A DNA stretch of 64,000 nucleotides from the NCBI GenBank assembly GCA_029582265.1, contig CM055816.1, forward strand, positions 86,455,314 through 86,519,313, read 5' to 3'. Numbering within the stretch: the first letter of the stretch is position 1; the number at the start of each line of letters is the position of its first letter. The translations under genes were made by a program, and so were the position numbers. This DNA comes from Zoroaster sp. YZ-2022 (Eukaryota > Echinodermata > Asteroidea > Forcipulatida > Zoroasteridae). Under the pieces are notes generated by a model. The model ran no database searches. It had not been told where the DNA came from and saw nothing but the letters and a program-made list of their open reading frames with translations. This document shows, one piece after another, positions 1 through 12,599 of this stretch.

Positions 1-146
1 AACCAGACCAATTTCCCCCATACACAAAGTATGGTGGCTAAAAGAGGCCTCACAAATCAGGCAAACGTTCATACACCTATGTGAAAAAGTCGTTCAGAAC
101 ACAGCGCTGCAGAATATACATATATACCAGCAATTTTGGCTGAAAA
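1..146 (+). repeat. Dispersed repeat, copy 1
   Basis: This stretch is about 85% identical by eye to 62310-62452 in the same orientation. The two share the block around AAGTATGGTGGCTAA, the block GAGGCCTCACAAATC, and CCAGCAATTTTGGCTG. No terminal repeats or splice-bounded frame were recognised, so it is called only a dispersed repeat of unknown class. Confidence 0.6.
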
Positions 147-374
147 TATAAATTAAAAAAGAGGCAAAGCGCTTGGAGACCAGGAACCGTATACCTTTTC
201 TGGCATTGCATATTTTTACTCAAACTGTTTCTAACAACAGTTGTATGGTGTATAATATATATCAAGGTATTATATATGTGTGTTTTAAAACCAGTAAACG
301 CTTTGTATGTAGACACATCCATACTGCATAAGAATTAACACATACCGGTAATTCATTCAGCTTATTTCATCGTG

Positions 375-715
375 TTACAGGTTAGTGCTGGGACGGTTAA
401 CCTGTTATCCAATTTACTGACCGAAACTGCACTAATTTTTTGAAATTTGCTAACCGGCTGACCGAAACCAGCATTTAAATAAAAAATAATTACAACATTT
501 GGAAGAATTTGCTGACCATTTTTAATTTTTTTATTTAATTATTTTTTATATAGACAATCATTGCAGGAAGTTTAGTGATGCTTTTAGATATAAAATGTAT
601 ACACATTGTTCCATTTGTGTGGTAGTTAGGTGCCGATCTTTGGTTAACCGGTTAACCGACCATGAAAGTTTCGGTTAAACGGTTAGCGAACTAACCGGTA
701 ACTCCCTGTACTATC
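375..715. mobile_element. Possible MITE with imperfect GGTTAACC-rich ends
   Basis: The left end (GTGCTGGGACGGTTAACC) and the right end, read on the other strand, both carry runs of GGTTAACC, CTAACCG and GACCGAAACT, so the ends are imperfect inverted repeats around an AT-rich middle. The style resembles short hAT-type elements. No convincing target-site duplication was found, so the borders and class are uncertain. Confidence 0.4.
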
Positions 716-1204
716 ACAGGTGGGCTTATGTAAATATCAGTATGGATAAACAAAAGTAAAGGTGTATACTGGCTTTATGAGATAAATATGTAATAAACGG
801 TAATTGAAAACACTTTTCACCACTTAATTGATATACAAGGTGTTCACAGTGAGTCAGTGACATATATGAATGTGTATCAATGTATTCAAATGTGTAAATA
901 AATGTAGCATAACGGTAAATTTTAAACGTTATTATTTGAGTTATATTAAATGAATATAAGGTTGTGTTTGTTTTGTTTTTAAACACGGGACATAAAAAAA
1001 TGAACTGAGAGTTTAGTCTCGTCATTTTCCTTAAAAATCACAAGGGTAAATCAATATTTCAAAATTTGGCCTAAAAATTTACTTTTGTTCAAATGCATAA
1101 TAATTGTTGGAGAGATAAATAGAGTGTAGGGATCTCAAATTTTAACTCTGAATCGCCTGTCTTTCCAATTTTCTTCAGAAAATCAATATTGTATTAGTTC
1201 GTCT

Positions 1205-2235
1205 ACTGGTGTGTTCAATTGCAGGCGACTCGAGTTCGAATCCAAGCAGCGCCACATTTCTTTTCAATTTTATATGGTTGCGCAATCACTTTAAGTAGTA
1301 TTAAATTCAACTCCAAATACCAACATGATTGGTGGTGCAAGATGTTTGTAAAACTGTAGGCCACCGTGGTTCGAATCCAGTAGCTACACTTTTCTTTTAT
1401 TTTGTATGGTTGCGCAATCACGATTGTTTATTTAGTATTAAATTATATTCCAAATACCAACAGGATAAACCCTTTCTTCTATAATGTTTTCGCTTCACTT
1501 TTCTTCAGGCTCAGTTTTATTTTCTATTGTTGATGGCACAAAGGGCACATAGTTTGCCAAAGTGCCAACAAAACCAACAACAACAACAACAGGATAAACG
1601 GCGCAAGCTGTTAGCCTAGTGGTATGTCAACTACAGACGTTTCAAGCCTGGTACGTGTGGGTTCGAATCCTGCTGTCTCCAAGAAGGATCCCATTAGAAT
1701 CCCATTGGCGGTACTATTTTATTTTTTTATTAATTAATTAATTAATTTATTTTATTAATTACACAATCAGTTTTCATTTATAAATACTAATAAATTCAAC
1801 TCACAATACCTGTAGGATTGCTGGCGCAAGCCATTGCCAATATATTTCGATGCAAGCGACCCGGATTCAAATCGTACTGGCCCCACTGTTTCATTTTAAA
1901 ATAATTACGCAATCACGTTTTATTTATAAGCAGTATTAAATTTAACGCCATTTAACAAGCGGATTGATGGCGCAATCTATTGGAACTGTGTTGCGAAAAA
2001 CAGTGGCGCCATTAGTTTAGTTTTTATTACGCAATCATGTTTTATTTATAAGTATTATTAAATTCAACTACACATACCAAGAGGGAATCTTGGCGCAATA
2101 CGGTGGTGCTGGGTTTCTGTGCAGGCGATCTGGGTTCGAAACCCAGTGGTGACAATGTTTTAGTTTTGAATGATTACGCAATCAAGATTTATTTAAGTAG
2201 TTTTAAATTCAAATCCGAATACCAACAGGATAAAT
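1205..2235 (+). repeat. Array of tRNA-like units, element A left arm
   Basis: About six to seven degenerate units of roughly 150 bp follow one another. Each has a tRNA-like part with GGCGCAA near the start (A-box-like) and GGTTCGAAnCC (B-box and T-loop-like). Each is followed by an AT-rich spacer containing ATTACGCAATCA and TTATTTATAAGTAGTATTAA. B-box-like cores lie near 1231, 1368, 1661, 1868 and 2133. The last full unit has a good T arm, CTGGGTTCGAAACCCAG. An insertion at about 1478-1595 interrupts the third unit. None has the paired stems of a functional tRNA, so they are tRNA-like repeats rather than tRNA genes. Confidence 0.7.
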
Positions 2236-2543
2236 GGCGCAAGCCGTTAGTCCACTGGTCTGTCAATTGCGGCAGTTCCAGGCTGGTACGTCCGGGTTCG
2301 AATCCTGCTCCTGAAACACAGAGACATGGCAGCTGCTGGCTGCGGCAATGGCTTGGGGACCGCCATGTCTCTCCCCTGAAGGTTAGAGCGTGGAGGAAAT
2401 GTACGGACGGGGGAGAAAAGGAGGGACCGGGAGGGTAGCGACCTCCCAGAAGGGTGCTAAGGTGATCACCATGCCGGGGTGTCCCGGACTTTGAGTCATC
2501 CTAATACCTGGTCGACACTCTGACTAACTCTCCGCACTTTTTT
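2236..2543 (+). ncRNA. Pol III-type unit (SINE-like), copy 1
   Basis: The unit begins with a tRNA-like head: an A-box-like stretch (GGCGCAAGCCGTTAGT) and an exact B box GGTTCGAATCC at 2295-2305. A G+C-rich body follows, with an 11-bp inverted repeat (AGAGACATGGC with GCCATGTCTCT), the hairpin GGGAGG/CCTCCC and CCGGG/CCCGG. It ends in TTTTTT at 2538-2543, the form of a Pol III terminator. Four copies exist (2236, 12599 minus, 27343, 34099 minus), all pointing into a satellite array. It could be a SINE or a structured RNA gene; transcription is inferred, not shown. Confidence 0.6.
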
Positions 2544-2700
2544 ACAATATATATATACAATAATTTATGTTATTATATTTTTGAGAGAGAGTGCAGATCT
2601 CAATTTTTTTGCAATACTGGTTTTAAATTTGTATAGACAATTGATCTCAAAATTATATGGAACGAAGTCCTGGATCAGTAGTGTACAGTAGTGTACAGTA
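2544..2700 (+). repeat. Unique junction between arm and satellite
   Basis: An AT-rich stretch includes TATATGGAACGAAGTCCTG and a run near GGTTTTAAATTTGTATAGAC. The same sequence, reverse-complemented, sits at 33553-33634 beside the right arm of element B. It is absent from the other arm of each element. The element therefore has a polarity despite its inverted arms. Confidence 0.65.
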
Positions 2701-5700
2701 ACAAGTTTCAACATTTTCCTTGAGGTGAACAGTTGGAATATGCGAAGCTTAACAGAAATGAAGATCTATGTCTGCAGCATACAACTTTTACCTATAGTTC
2801 TTCATAAAATATTGATTTTTTAAAAAGTTGGAAAGATAGGCGACTCAAATTACCACAAATGTGTTCTAGGCACTCTGTTACTTCTCTCCAGCAAGTATTA
2901 ATCATTTTGAAAAAATGTCATTTTTAGGCCAAATTTGGAAAAAAAACGACAAGGGTTAAGCATTGTCGTTTTTTTCACCTCGAAAAAAAAACGTCTCCGA
3001 TTCGCTTCAAATTTACACAGAATGAACCAATGTGTCTGCAGAATACAGCCACCAAGTTACAGCCTGTTTGGAAAAGTTTAAAATTTTGAAATTTTACCTA
3101 TATTTGTTCATAAAATATGGATTTTCTTAAAAAGTTGGAAAGATAGGCGACTCAAATGACCACAAATGTGTTCTAGGCACTCTGTTACGTCTCTCCAGCA
3201 AGTATTAATCATTTTGAAAAAATGTCATTTTTAGGCCAAATTTGGAAAAACCGACAAGGGGTAAGCATTGTCGTTTTTTTCACCTCGAAAAAAAATTGTC
3301 TCCGATTTGCTTCAAAATTACACAGAATGAACCGATGTGTCTGCAGAATACAGCCACCAACTTACAGCCTGTTTGGACAAGTTAAAAATTTTGAAATTTT
3401 ACCTATATTTGTTCATAAAATATGGATTTTCTTAAAAAGTTGGAAAGATAGGCGACTCAAATTACCACAAATGTGTTCTAGGCACTATGTTACGTCTCTC
3501 CAGCAAGTATTAATCATTTTGAAAAAATGTCATTTTTAGGCCAAATTTGGAAAAACCGACAAGGGGTAAGCATTGTCGTTTTTTTCACCTCGAAAAAAAA
3601 TTGTCTCCGATTTGCTTCAAAATTACACAGAATGAACCGATGTGTCTGCAGAATACAGCCACCAACTTACAGCCTGTTTGGACAAGTTTAAAATTTTGAA
3701 ATTTTACCTATATTTGTTCATAAAATATGGATTTTCTTAAAAAGTTGGAAAGATAGGCGACTCAAATTACCACAAATGTGTTCTAGGCACTATGTTACGT
3801 CTCTCCAGCAAGTATTAATCATTTTGAAAAAATGAAATTTTTAGGCCAAATTTGGAAAAAACGACAAGGGTAACGCATTGTCGTTTTTTTTACCTCGAAA
3901 AAAAATTGTCTCCGATTCGCTTCAAATTTACACAGAATGAACCAATGTGTCTGCAGAATACAGCCACCAAGTTACAGCCTGTTTGGAAAAGTTTAAAATA
4001 TTGATTTTCTTAAAAAGTTGGAAAGATAGGCGACTCAAATGACCACAAATGTGTTCTAGACACTCTGTTACTTCTCTCCAGCAAGTATTAATCATTTTGA
4101 AAAAAAATCATTTTTAGGCCAAATTTGGAAAAAACGACTAGGGGTTAGCATTGTCGTTTTTTTTACCTCGAAAAAAAATTGTCTCCGATTCGCTTCAAAT
4201 TTAGACAGAATGAACCAATGTGTCTGCAGAATACAGCCACCGAGTTACAGCCTATTTGGACTAGTTTAAAATTTCGTAATTTTACCCATATTTTTCATAA
4301 AATATTGATTTTCTTAAAAAGTTGGAATGATAGGCTACTCAAATTACGAAAAATGGGTTCTAGGCACTCTATTACGTCTCTCCAGCAAGTATCAAGAATT
4401 TTGAAAAAATGTCATTTTTAGGCCAAATTTGGAAAAAACGACAAGGGGTAGGCATTGTCGTTTTTTTTACCTCGAAAAAGAATTGTCTCCGATTCGCTTC
4501 AAATTTACACAGAATGAACCAATGTGTCTGCAGAATACAGCCACCGAGTTACAGCCTATTTGGACTAGTTTAAAATTTCGTAATTTTACCCATATTTTTC
4601 ATAAAATATTGATTTTCTTAAAAAGTTGGAATGACTCAAATTACGAAAAATGGGTTCTAGGCACTCTATTACGTCTCTCCAGCAAGTATCAAGAATTTTG
4701 AAAAAATGTCATTTTTAGGCCAAATTTGGAAAAAACGACAAGGGGTAAGCATTGTCGTTTTTTTCACCTCGAAAAAAAATTGTCTCCGATTCGCTTCAAA
4801 TTTACACAGAATGAACCAATGTGTCTGCAGAATACAGCCACCGAGTTACAGCCTATTTGGACTAGTTTAAAATTTCGTAATTTTACCCATATTTTTCATA
4901 AAATATTGATTTTCTTAAAAAGTTGGAATGATAGGCGACTCAAATTACGAAAAATGGGTTCTAGGCACTCTATTACGTCTCTCCAGCAAGTATCAAGCAT
5001 TTTGAAAAAATGTCATTTTTAGGCCAAATTTGGAAAAAACCACAAGGGGTTAGCATTGTCGTTTTTTTTACCTCGAAAAAAAATTGTCTCCGATTCGCTT
5101 CAAATTTACACAGAATGAACCAATGTGTCTGCAGAATACAGCCACCGAGTTACAGCCTATTTGGACTAGTTTAAAATTTCGTAATTTTACCCATATTTTT
5201 CATAAAATATTGATTTTCTTAAAAAGTTGGAATGATAGGCGACTCAAATTACGAAAAATAGGTTCTAGGCACTCTATTACGTCTCTCCAGCAAGTATCAA
5301 GAATTTTGAAAAAATGTCATTTTTAGGCCAAATTTGGAAAAAACAACAAAGGGGTAAGCATTGTCGTTTTTTTTTCAGCTCGAACAAAAATTGTCTCCGA
5401 TTCGCTTCAAATTTACACAGAATGAACCAATGTGTCTGCAGAATACAGCCACCGAGTTACAGCCTATTTGGACTAGTTTAAAATTTCGTAATTTTACCCA
5501 TATTTTTCATAAAATATTGATTTTCTTAAAAAGTTGGAATGACTCAAATTACGAAAAATGGGTTCTAGGCACTCTATTACGTCTCTCCAGCAAGTATCAA
5601 GAATTTTGAAAAAATGTCATTTTTAGGCCAAATTTGGAAAAAAACGACAAGGGGTAAGCATTCTCGTTTTTTTTCAGCTCGAAAAAAAATTGTCTCCGAT

Positions 5701-8700
5701 TCGCTTCAAATTTACACAGAATGAACCAATGTGTCTGCAGAATACAGCCACCGAGTTACAGCCTATTTGGACTAGTTTAAAATTTCGTAATTTTACCCAT
5801 ATTTTTCATAAAATATTGATTTTCTTAAAAAGTTGGAATGATAGGCGACTCAAATTACGAAAAATGGGTTCTAGGCACTCTATTACGTCTCTCCAGCAAG
5901 TATCAAGCATTTTGAAAAAATGTCATTTTTAGGCCAAATTTGGAAAAAACCACAAGGGGTAAGCATTGTCGTTTTTTTCACCTCGAAAAAAAATTGTCTC
6001 CGATTCGCTTCAAATTTACACAGAATGAACCAATGTGTCTGCAGAATACAGCCACCGAGTTACAGCCTATTTGGACTAGTTTAAAATTTCGTAATTTTAG
6101 CCATATTTTTCATAAAATATTGATTTTCTTAAAAAGTTGGAATGACTCAAATTACGAAAAATGGGTTCTAGGCACTCTATTACGTCTCTCCAGCAAGTAT
6201 CAAGAATTTTGAAAAAATGTCATTTTTAGGCCAAATTTGGAAAAAAACGACAAGGGGTAAGCATTCTCGTTTTTTTTCAGCTCGAAAAAAAATTGTCTCC
6301 GATTCGCTTCAAATTTACACAGAATGAACCAATGTGTCTGCAGAATACAGCCACCGAGTTACAGCCTATTTGGACTAGTTTAAAATTTCGTAATTTTACC
6401 CATATTTTCATAAAATATTGATTTTCTTAAAAAGTTGGAATGATAGGCGACTCAAATTACGAAAAATGGGTTCTAGGCACTCTATTACGTCTCTCCAGCA
6501 AGTATCAAGCATTTTGAAAAAATGTCATTTTTAGGCCAAATTTGGAAAAAACCACAAGGGGTTAGCATTGTCGTTTTTTTTACCTCGAAAAAAAATTGTC
6601 TCCGATTCGCTTCAAATTTACACAGAATGAACCAATGTGTCTGCAGAATACAGCCACCGAGTTACAGCCTATTTGGACTAGTTTAAAATTTCGTAATTTT
6701 ACCCATATTTTTCATAAAATATTGATTTTCTTAAAAAGTTGGAATGATAGGCGACTCAAATTACGAAAAATGGGTTCTAGGCACTCTATTACGTCTCTCC
6801 AGCAAGTATCAAGAATTTTGAAAAAATGTCATTTTTAGGCCAAATTTGGAAAAAACGACAAGGGGTAAGCATTGTCGTTTTTTTTCAGCTCGAAAAAAAA
6901 TTGTCTCCGATTCGCTTCAAATTTACACAGAATGAACCAATGTGTCTGCAGAATACAGCCACCGAGTTACAGCCTATTTGGACTAGTTTAAAATTTCGTA
7001 ATTTTACCCATATTTTTCATAAAATATTGATTTTCTTAAAAAGTTGGAATGATAGGCTACTCAAATTACGAAAAATGGGTTCTAGGCACTCTATTACGTC
7101 TCTCCAGCAAGTATCAAGAATTTTGAAAAAATGTCATTTTTAGGCCAAATTTGGAAAAAACGACAAGGGGTAGGCATTGTCGTTTTTTTTACCTCGAAAA
7201 AGAATTGTCTCCGATTCGCTTCAAATTTACACAGAATGAACCAATGTGTCTGCAGAATACAGCCACCGAGTTACAGCCTATTTGGACTAGTTTAAAATTT
7301 CGTAATTTTACCCATATTTTTCATAAAATATTGATTTTCTTAAAAAGTTGGAATGATAGGCGACTCAAATTACGAAAAATGGGTTCTAGGCACTCTATTA
7401 CGTCTCTCCAGCAAGTATCAAGAATTTTGAAAAAATGTCATTTTTAGGCCAAATTTGGAAAAAACGACAAGGGGTAAGCATTGTCGTTTTTTTTACCTCG
7501 AAAAAAAATTGTCTCCGATTCGCTTCAAATTTACACAGAATGAACCAATGTGTCTGCAGAATACAGCCACCGAGTTACAGCCTATTTGGACTAGTTTAAA
7601 ATTTCGTAATTTTACCCATATTTTTTCATAAAATATTGATTTTCTTAAAAAGTTGGAATGATAGGCGACTCAAATTACGAAAAATGGGTTCTAGGCACTC
7701 TATTACGTCTCTCCAGCAAGTATCAAGAATTTTGAAAAAATGTCATTTTTAGGCCAAATTTGGAAAAAACGACAAGGGTTACCCCTTGTCGTTTTTTTTC
7801 AGCTCGAAAAAAAATTGTCTCCGATTCGCTTCAAATTTACACAGAATGAACCAATGTGTCTGCAGAATATAGCCACCGAGTTACAGCCTATTTGGACTAG
7901 TTTAAAATTTCGTAATTTTACCCATATTTTTCATAAAATATTGATTTTCTTAAAAAGTTGGATTGATAGGCGGCTCAAATTACGAAAAATGGGTTCTAGG
8001 CACTCTATTACGTCTCTCCAGCAAGTATCAAATATTTTGAAAAAATGTTATTTTTAGGCCAAATTTGGAAAAAACGACAAGGGGTAAGCATTGTCGTTTT
8101 TTTTCAGCTCGAAAAAAAATTGTCTCCGATTCGCTTCAAATTTACACAGAATGAACCAATGTGTCTGCAGAATACAGCCACCGAGTTACAGCCTATTTGG
8201 ACTAGTTTAAAATTTCGTAATTTTACCCATATTTTTCATAAAATATTGATTTTCTTAAAAAGTTGGAATGATAGGCGACTCAAATTACGAAAAATGGGTT
8301 CTAGGCACTCTATTACGTCTCTCCAGCAAGTATCAAGAATTTTCAAAAAAATGTCATTTTTAGGCCAAATTTGGAAAAAACGACAAGGGGTTGTTAGCAT
8401 TGTCGTTTTTTTTCAGCTCGAAAAAAAATTGTCTCCGATTCGCTTCAAATTTACACAGAATGAACCAATGTGTCTGCAGAATATAGCCACCGAGTTACAG
8501 CCTATTTGGACTAGTTTAAAATTTCGTAATTTTACCCATATTTTTCATAAAATATTGATTTTCTTAAAAAGTTGGATTGATAGGCGACTCAAATTACGAA
8601 AAATGGGTTCTAGGCACTCTATTACGTCTCTCCAGCAAGTATCAAGCATTTTAAAAAAATGTTATTTTTAGGCCAAATTTGGAAAAAACGACAAGGGGTA

Positions 8701-11700
8701 AGCATTGTCGTTTTTTTTTCAGCTCGAAAAAAAATTGTCTCCGATTCGCTTCAAATTTACACAGAATGAACCAATGTGTCTGCAGAATACAGCCACCGAG
8801 TTACAGCCTATTTGGACTAGTTTAAAATTTCGTAATTTTACCCATATTTTTCATAAAATATTGATTTTCTTAAAAAGTTGGAATGATAGGCGACTCAAAT
8901 TACGAAAAATGGGTTCTAGGCACTCTATTACGTCTCTCCAGCAAGTATCAAGCATTTTGAAAAAATGTCATTTTTAGGCCAAATTTGGAAAAAACGACAA
9001 GGGTTAGCATTGTCGTTTTTCAGCTCGAAAAAAGTGTCTCCGATTCGCTTCAAATTTACACAGAATGAACCAATGTGTCTGCAGAATATAGCCACCGAGT
9101 TACAGCCTATTTGGACTAGTTTAAAATTTCGTAATTTTACCCATATTTTTCATAAAATATTGATTTTCTTAAAAAGTTGGATTGATAGGCGACTCAAATT
9201 ACGAAAAATGGGTTCTAGGCACTCTATTACGTCTCTCCAGCAAGTATCAAATATTTTGAAAAAATTTCATTTTTAGGCCAAATTTGGAAAAAACGACAAG
9301 GGGTAAGCATTGTCGTTTTTTTTCAGCTCGAAAAAAAATTGTCTCCGATTCGCTTCAAATTTACACAGAATGAACCAATGTGTCTGCAGAATACAGCCAC
9401 CGAGTTACAGCCTATTTGGACTAGTTTAAAATTTCGTAATTTTACCCATATTTTTCATAAAATATTGATTTTCTTAAAAAGTTGGAATGATAGGCGACTC
9501 AAATTACGAAAAATGGGTTCTAGGCACTCTATTACGTCTCTCCAGCAAGTATCAAGAATTTTGAAAAAATGTCATTTTTAGGCCAAATTTGGAAAAAACG
9601 ACAAGGGGTAAGCATTGTCGTTTTTTTCACCTCGAAAAAATTATTCGATTAGCTTCAAATTTACACAGAATGAACCAATGTGTCTGCAGAATACAGCCAC
9701 CGAGTTACAGCCTATTTGGACTAGTTTAAAATTTCGTAATTTTACCCATATTTTCATAAAATATTGATTTTCTTAAAAAGTTGGAATGATAGGCGACTCA
9801 AATTACGAAAAATGGGTTCTAGGCACTCTATTACGTCTCTCCAGCAAGTATCAAGCATTTTGAAAAAATGTCATTTTTAGGCCAAATTTGGAAAAAACGA
9901 CAAGGGGTTGTTAGCATTGTCGTTTTTTTTCAGCTCGAAAAAAAATTGTCTCCGATTCGCTTCAAATTTACACAGAATGAACCAATGTGTCTGCAGAATA
10001 TAGCCACCGAGTTACAGCCTATTTGCACTAGTTTAAAATTTCGTAATTTTACCCATATTTTTCATAAAATATTGATTTTCTTAAAAAGTTGGATTGATAG
10101 GCGACTCAAATTACGAAAAATGGGTTCTAGGCACTCTATTACGTCTCTCCAGCAAGTATCAAGCATTTTGAAAAATGTTATTTAGGCCAAATTTTGGAAA
10201 AACGACAAGGGTAAGCATTCTCGTTTTTTTAGCCTCGAAAAAAATTGTCTCCGATTCGCTTCAAATTTACACAGAATGAACCAATGTGTCTGCAGAATAT
10301 AGCCACCGAGTTACAGCCTATTTGGACTAGTTTAAAATTTCGTAATTTTACCCATATTTTTCATAAAATATTGATTTTCTTAAAAAGTTGGATTGATAGG
10401 CGACTCAAATTACGAAAAATGGGTTCTAGGCACTCTATTACGTCTCTCCAGCAAGTATCAAATATTTTGAAAAAATGTCATTTTTAGGCCAAATTTGGAA
10501 AAAACGACAAGGGGTAGGCATTGTAGTTTTTTTGACCTCTTTAAATAGTGTCTCCGATTCGCTTCAAATTTACACAGAATGAACCAATGTGTCTGCAGAA
10601 TATAGCCACCGAGTTACAGCCTATTTGCACTAGTTTAAAATTTCGTAATTTTACCCATATTTTTCATAAAATATTGATTTTCTTAAAATGTTGGAATGAT
10701 AGGCGACTCAAATTACGAAAAATGGGTTCTAGGCACTCTATTACGTCTCTCCAGCAAGTATCAAGCATTTTGAAAAAATGTCATTTTTAGGCCAAATTTG
10801 GAAAAAACGACAAGGGGTTAGCATTGTCGTTTTTTTTCAGCTCGAAAAAAAATTGTCTCCGATTCGCTTCAAATTTACACAGAATGAACCAATGTGTCTG
10901 CAGAATATAGCCACCGAGCTACAGCCTATTTGGACTAGTTTAAAATTTCGTAATTTTACCCATATTTTTCATAAAATATTGATTTTCTTAAAAAGTTGGA
11001 TTGATAGGCGACTCAAATTACGAAAAATGGGTTCTAGGCACTCTATTACGTCTCTCCAGCAAGTATCAAATATTTTGAAAAAATGTCATTTTTAGGCCAA
11101 ATTTGGAAAAAACGACAAGGGGTAAGCATTGTCGATTTTTTTACCTCGAAAAAAAATTGTCTCCGATTCGCTTCAAATTTACACAGAATGAACCAATGTG
11201 TCTGCAGAATACAGCCACCGAGTTACAGCCTATTTGGACTAGTTTAAAATTTCGTAATTTTACCCATATTTTTCATAAAATATTGATTTCTCTAAAAAGT
11301 TGGAATGATAGGCGACTCAAATTACGAAAAATGGGTTCTAGGCACTCTATTACGTCTCTCCAGCAAGTATCAAGCATTTTGAAAAAATGTCATTTTTAGG
11401 CCAAATTTGGAAAAAACGACAAGGGGTTGTTAGCATTGTCGTTTTTTTTCAGCTCGAAAAAAAATTGTCTCCGATTCGCTTCAAATTTACACAGAATGAA
11501 CCAATGTGTCTGCAGAATATAGCCACCGAGTTACAGCATATTTGCACTAGTTTAAAATTTCGTAATTTTACCCATATTTTTCATAAAATATTGATTTTCT
11601 TAAAAAGTTGGATTGATAGGCGACTCAAATTACGAAAAATGGGTTCTAGGCACTCTATTACGTCTCTCCAGCAAGTATCAAGCATTTTGAAAAAATGTTA

Positions 11701-12285
11701 TTTTTAGGCCAAATTTGGAAAAAACGACAAGGGGTAAGCATTGTCTTTTTTTTTACCTCGAAAAAAAATTGTCTCCGATTCGCTTCAAATTTACACAGAA
11801 TGAACCAATGTGTCTGCAGAATACAGCCACCGAGCTACAGCCTATTTGGACTAGTTTAAAATTTCGTAATTTTACCCATATTTTTCATAAAATATTGATT
11901 TTCTTAAAAAGTTGGAATGATAGGCGACTCAAATTACGAAAAATGGGTTCTAGGCACTCTATTACGTCTCTCCAGCAAGTATCAAGCATTTTGAAAAAAT
12001 GTCATTTTTAGGCCAAATTTGGAAAAAACGACAAGGGGTAAGCATTGTCGTTTTTTTCACCTCGAAAAAAAATTGTCTCCGATTCGCTTCAAATTTACAC
12101 AGAATGAACCAATGTGTCTGCAGAATACAGCCACCGAGTTACAGCCTATTTGGACTAGTTTAAAATTTCGTAATTTTACCCATATTTTTCATAAAATATT
12201 GATTTTCTTAAAAAGTTGGAATGATAGGCGACTCAAATTACAAAAAATGGGTTCTAGGCACTCTATTAAGTCTCTCCAGGAAATT
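2700..12285 (+). repeat. Satellite array A, monomer about 303 bp, about 31 copies
   Basis: Head-to-tail monomers of 302-306 bp recur, each with the landmarks TTGTCTCCGATTCGCTTC, TGTCTGCAGAATACAGCC, ATAAAATATTGATTTTC, GGCACTCTATTACGTCTC and TTTTTAGGCCAAATTTGG. Monomers from about 4130 on are very alike. The leftmost four or five are more diverged (for example TACCACAAATGTGTTC where the core has TACGAAAAATGGGTTC), and one near 4000 has a deletion. Each monomer carries a frame of 80-105 codons that always stops at the TAG in TTTTTAGGCC. These frames repeat only because the monomers are homogenised; they are not annotated as genes. Confidence 0.95.
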
Positions 12286-12290
12286 ATTGT

Positions 12291-12599
12291 AAAAAAGTGC
12301 GGAGAGTTAGTCAGAGTGTCGACCAGGTATTAGGATGACTCAAAGTCCGAGACACCCCGGTATGGTGATCACCTTAGCACCCTTCTGGGAGGTCGCTACC
12401 CTCCCGGTCCCTCCTTTTCTCCCCCGTCCGTACATTTCCTCCACGCTCTAACCTTCAGGGGAGAGACATGGCGGTCCCCAAGCCATTGCCGCAGCCAGCA
12501 GCTGCCATGTCTCTGTGTTTCAGGAGCAGGATTCGAACCCGGACGTACCAACCTGGAACTCCCGCAATTGACAGACCAGTGGACTAACGGCTTGCGCCA
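12291..12599 (-). ncRNA. Pol III-type unit (SINE-like), copy 2, inverted
   Basis: This is the inverted partner of the unit at 2236-2543, nearly identical to it. On the minus strand it has the A-box-like head (complement of 12591-12598), the B box (complement of 12529-12539), the same G+C-rich body and a T6 run (complement of 12291-12296). The T-run end abuts the last satellite monomer, so this copy faces copy 1 across the array. Confidence 0.6.

Noticed and set aside
2934..12333. Dozens of similar 80-105 codon open frames across satellite array A, and one of 208 codons at 8045-8671
   Set aside because: They recur only because each 303-bp monomer is a near copy of the next. The monomer length is a multiple of three, and every frame stops at the same TAG. 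The 208-codon frame is two monomers joined by a small indel. No splice or start context supports translation.
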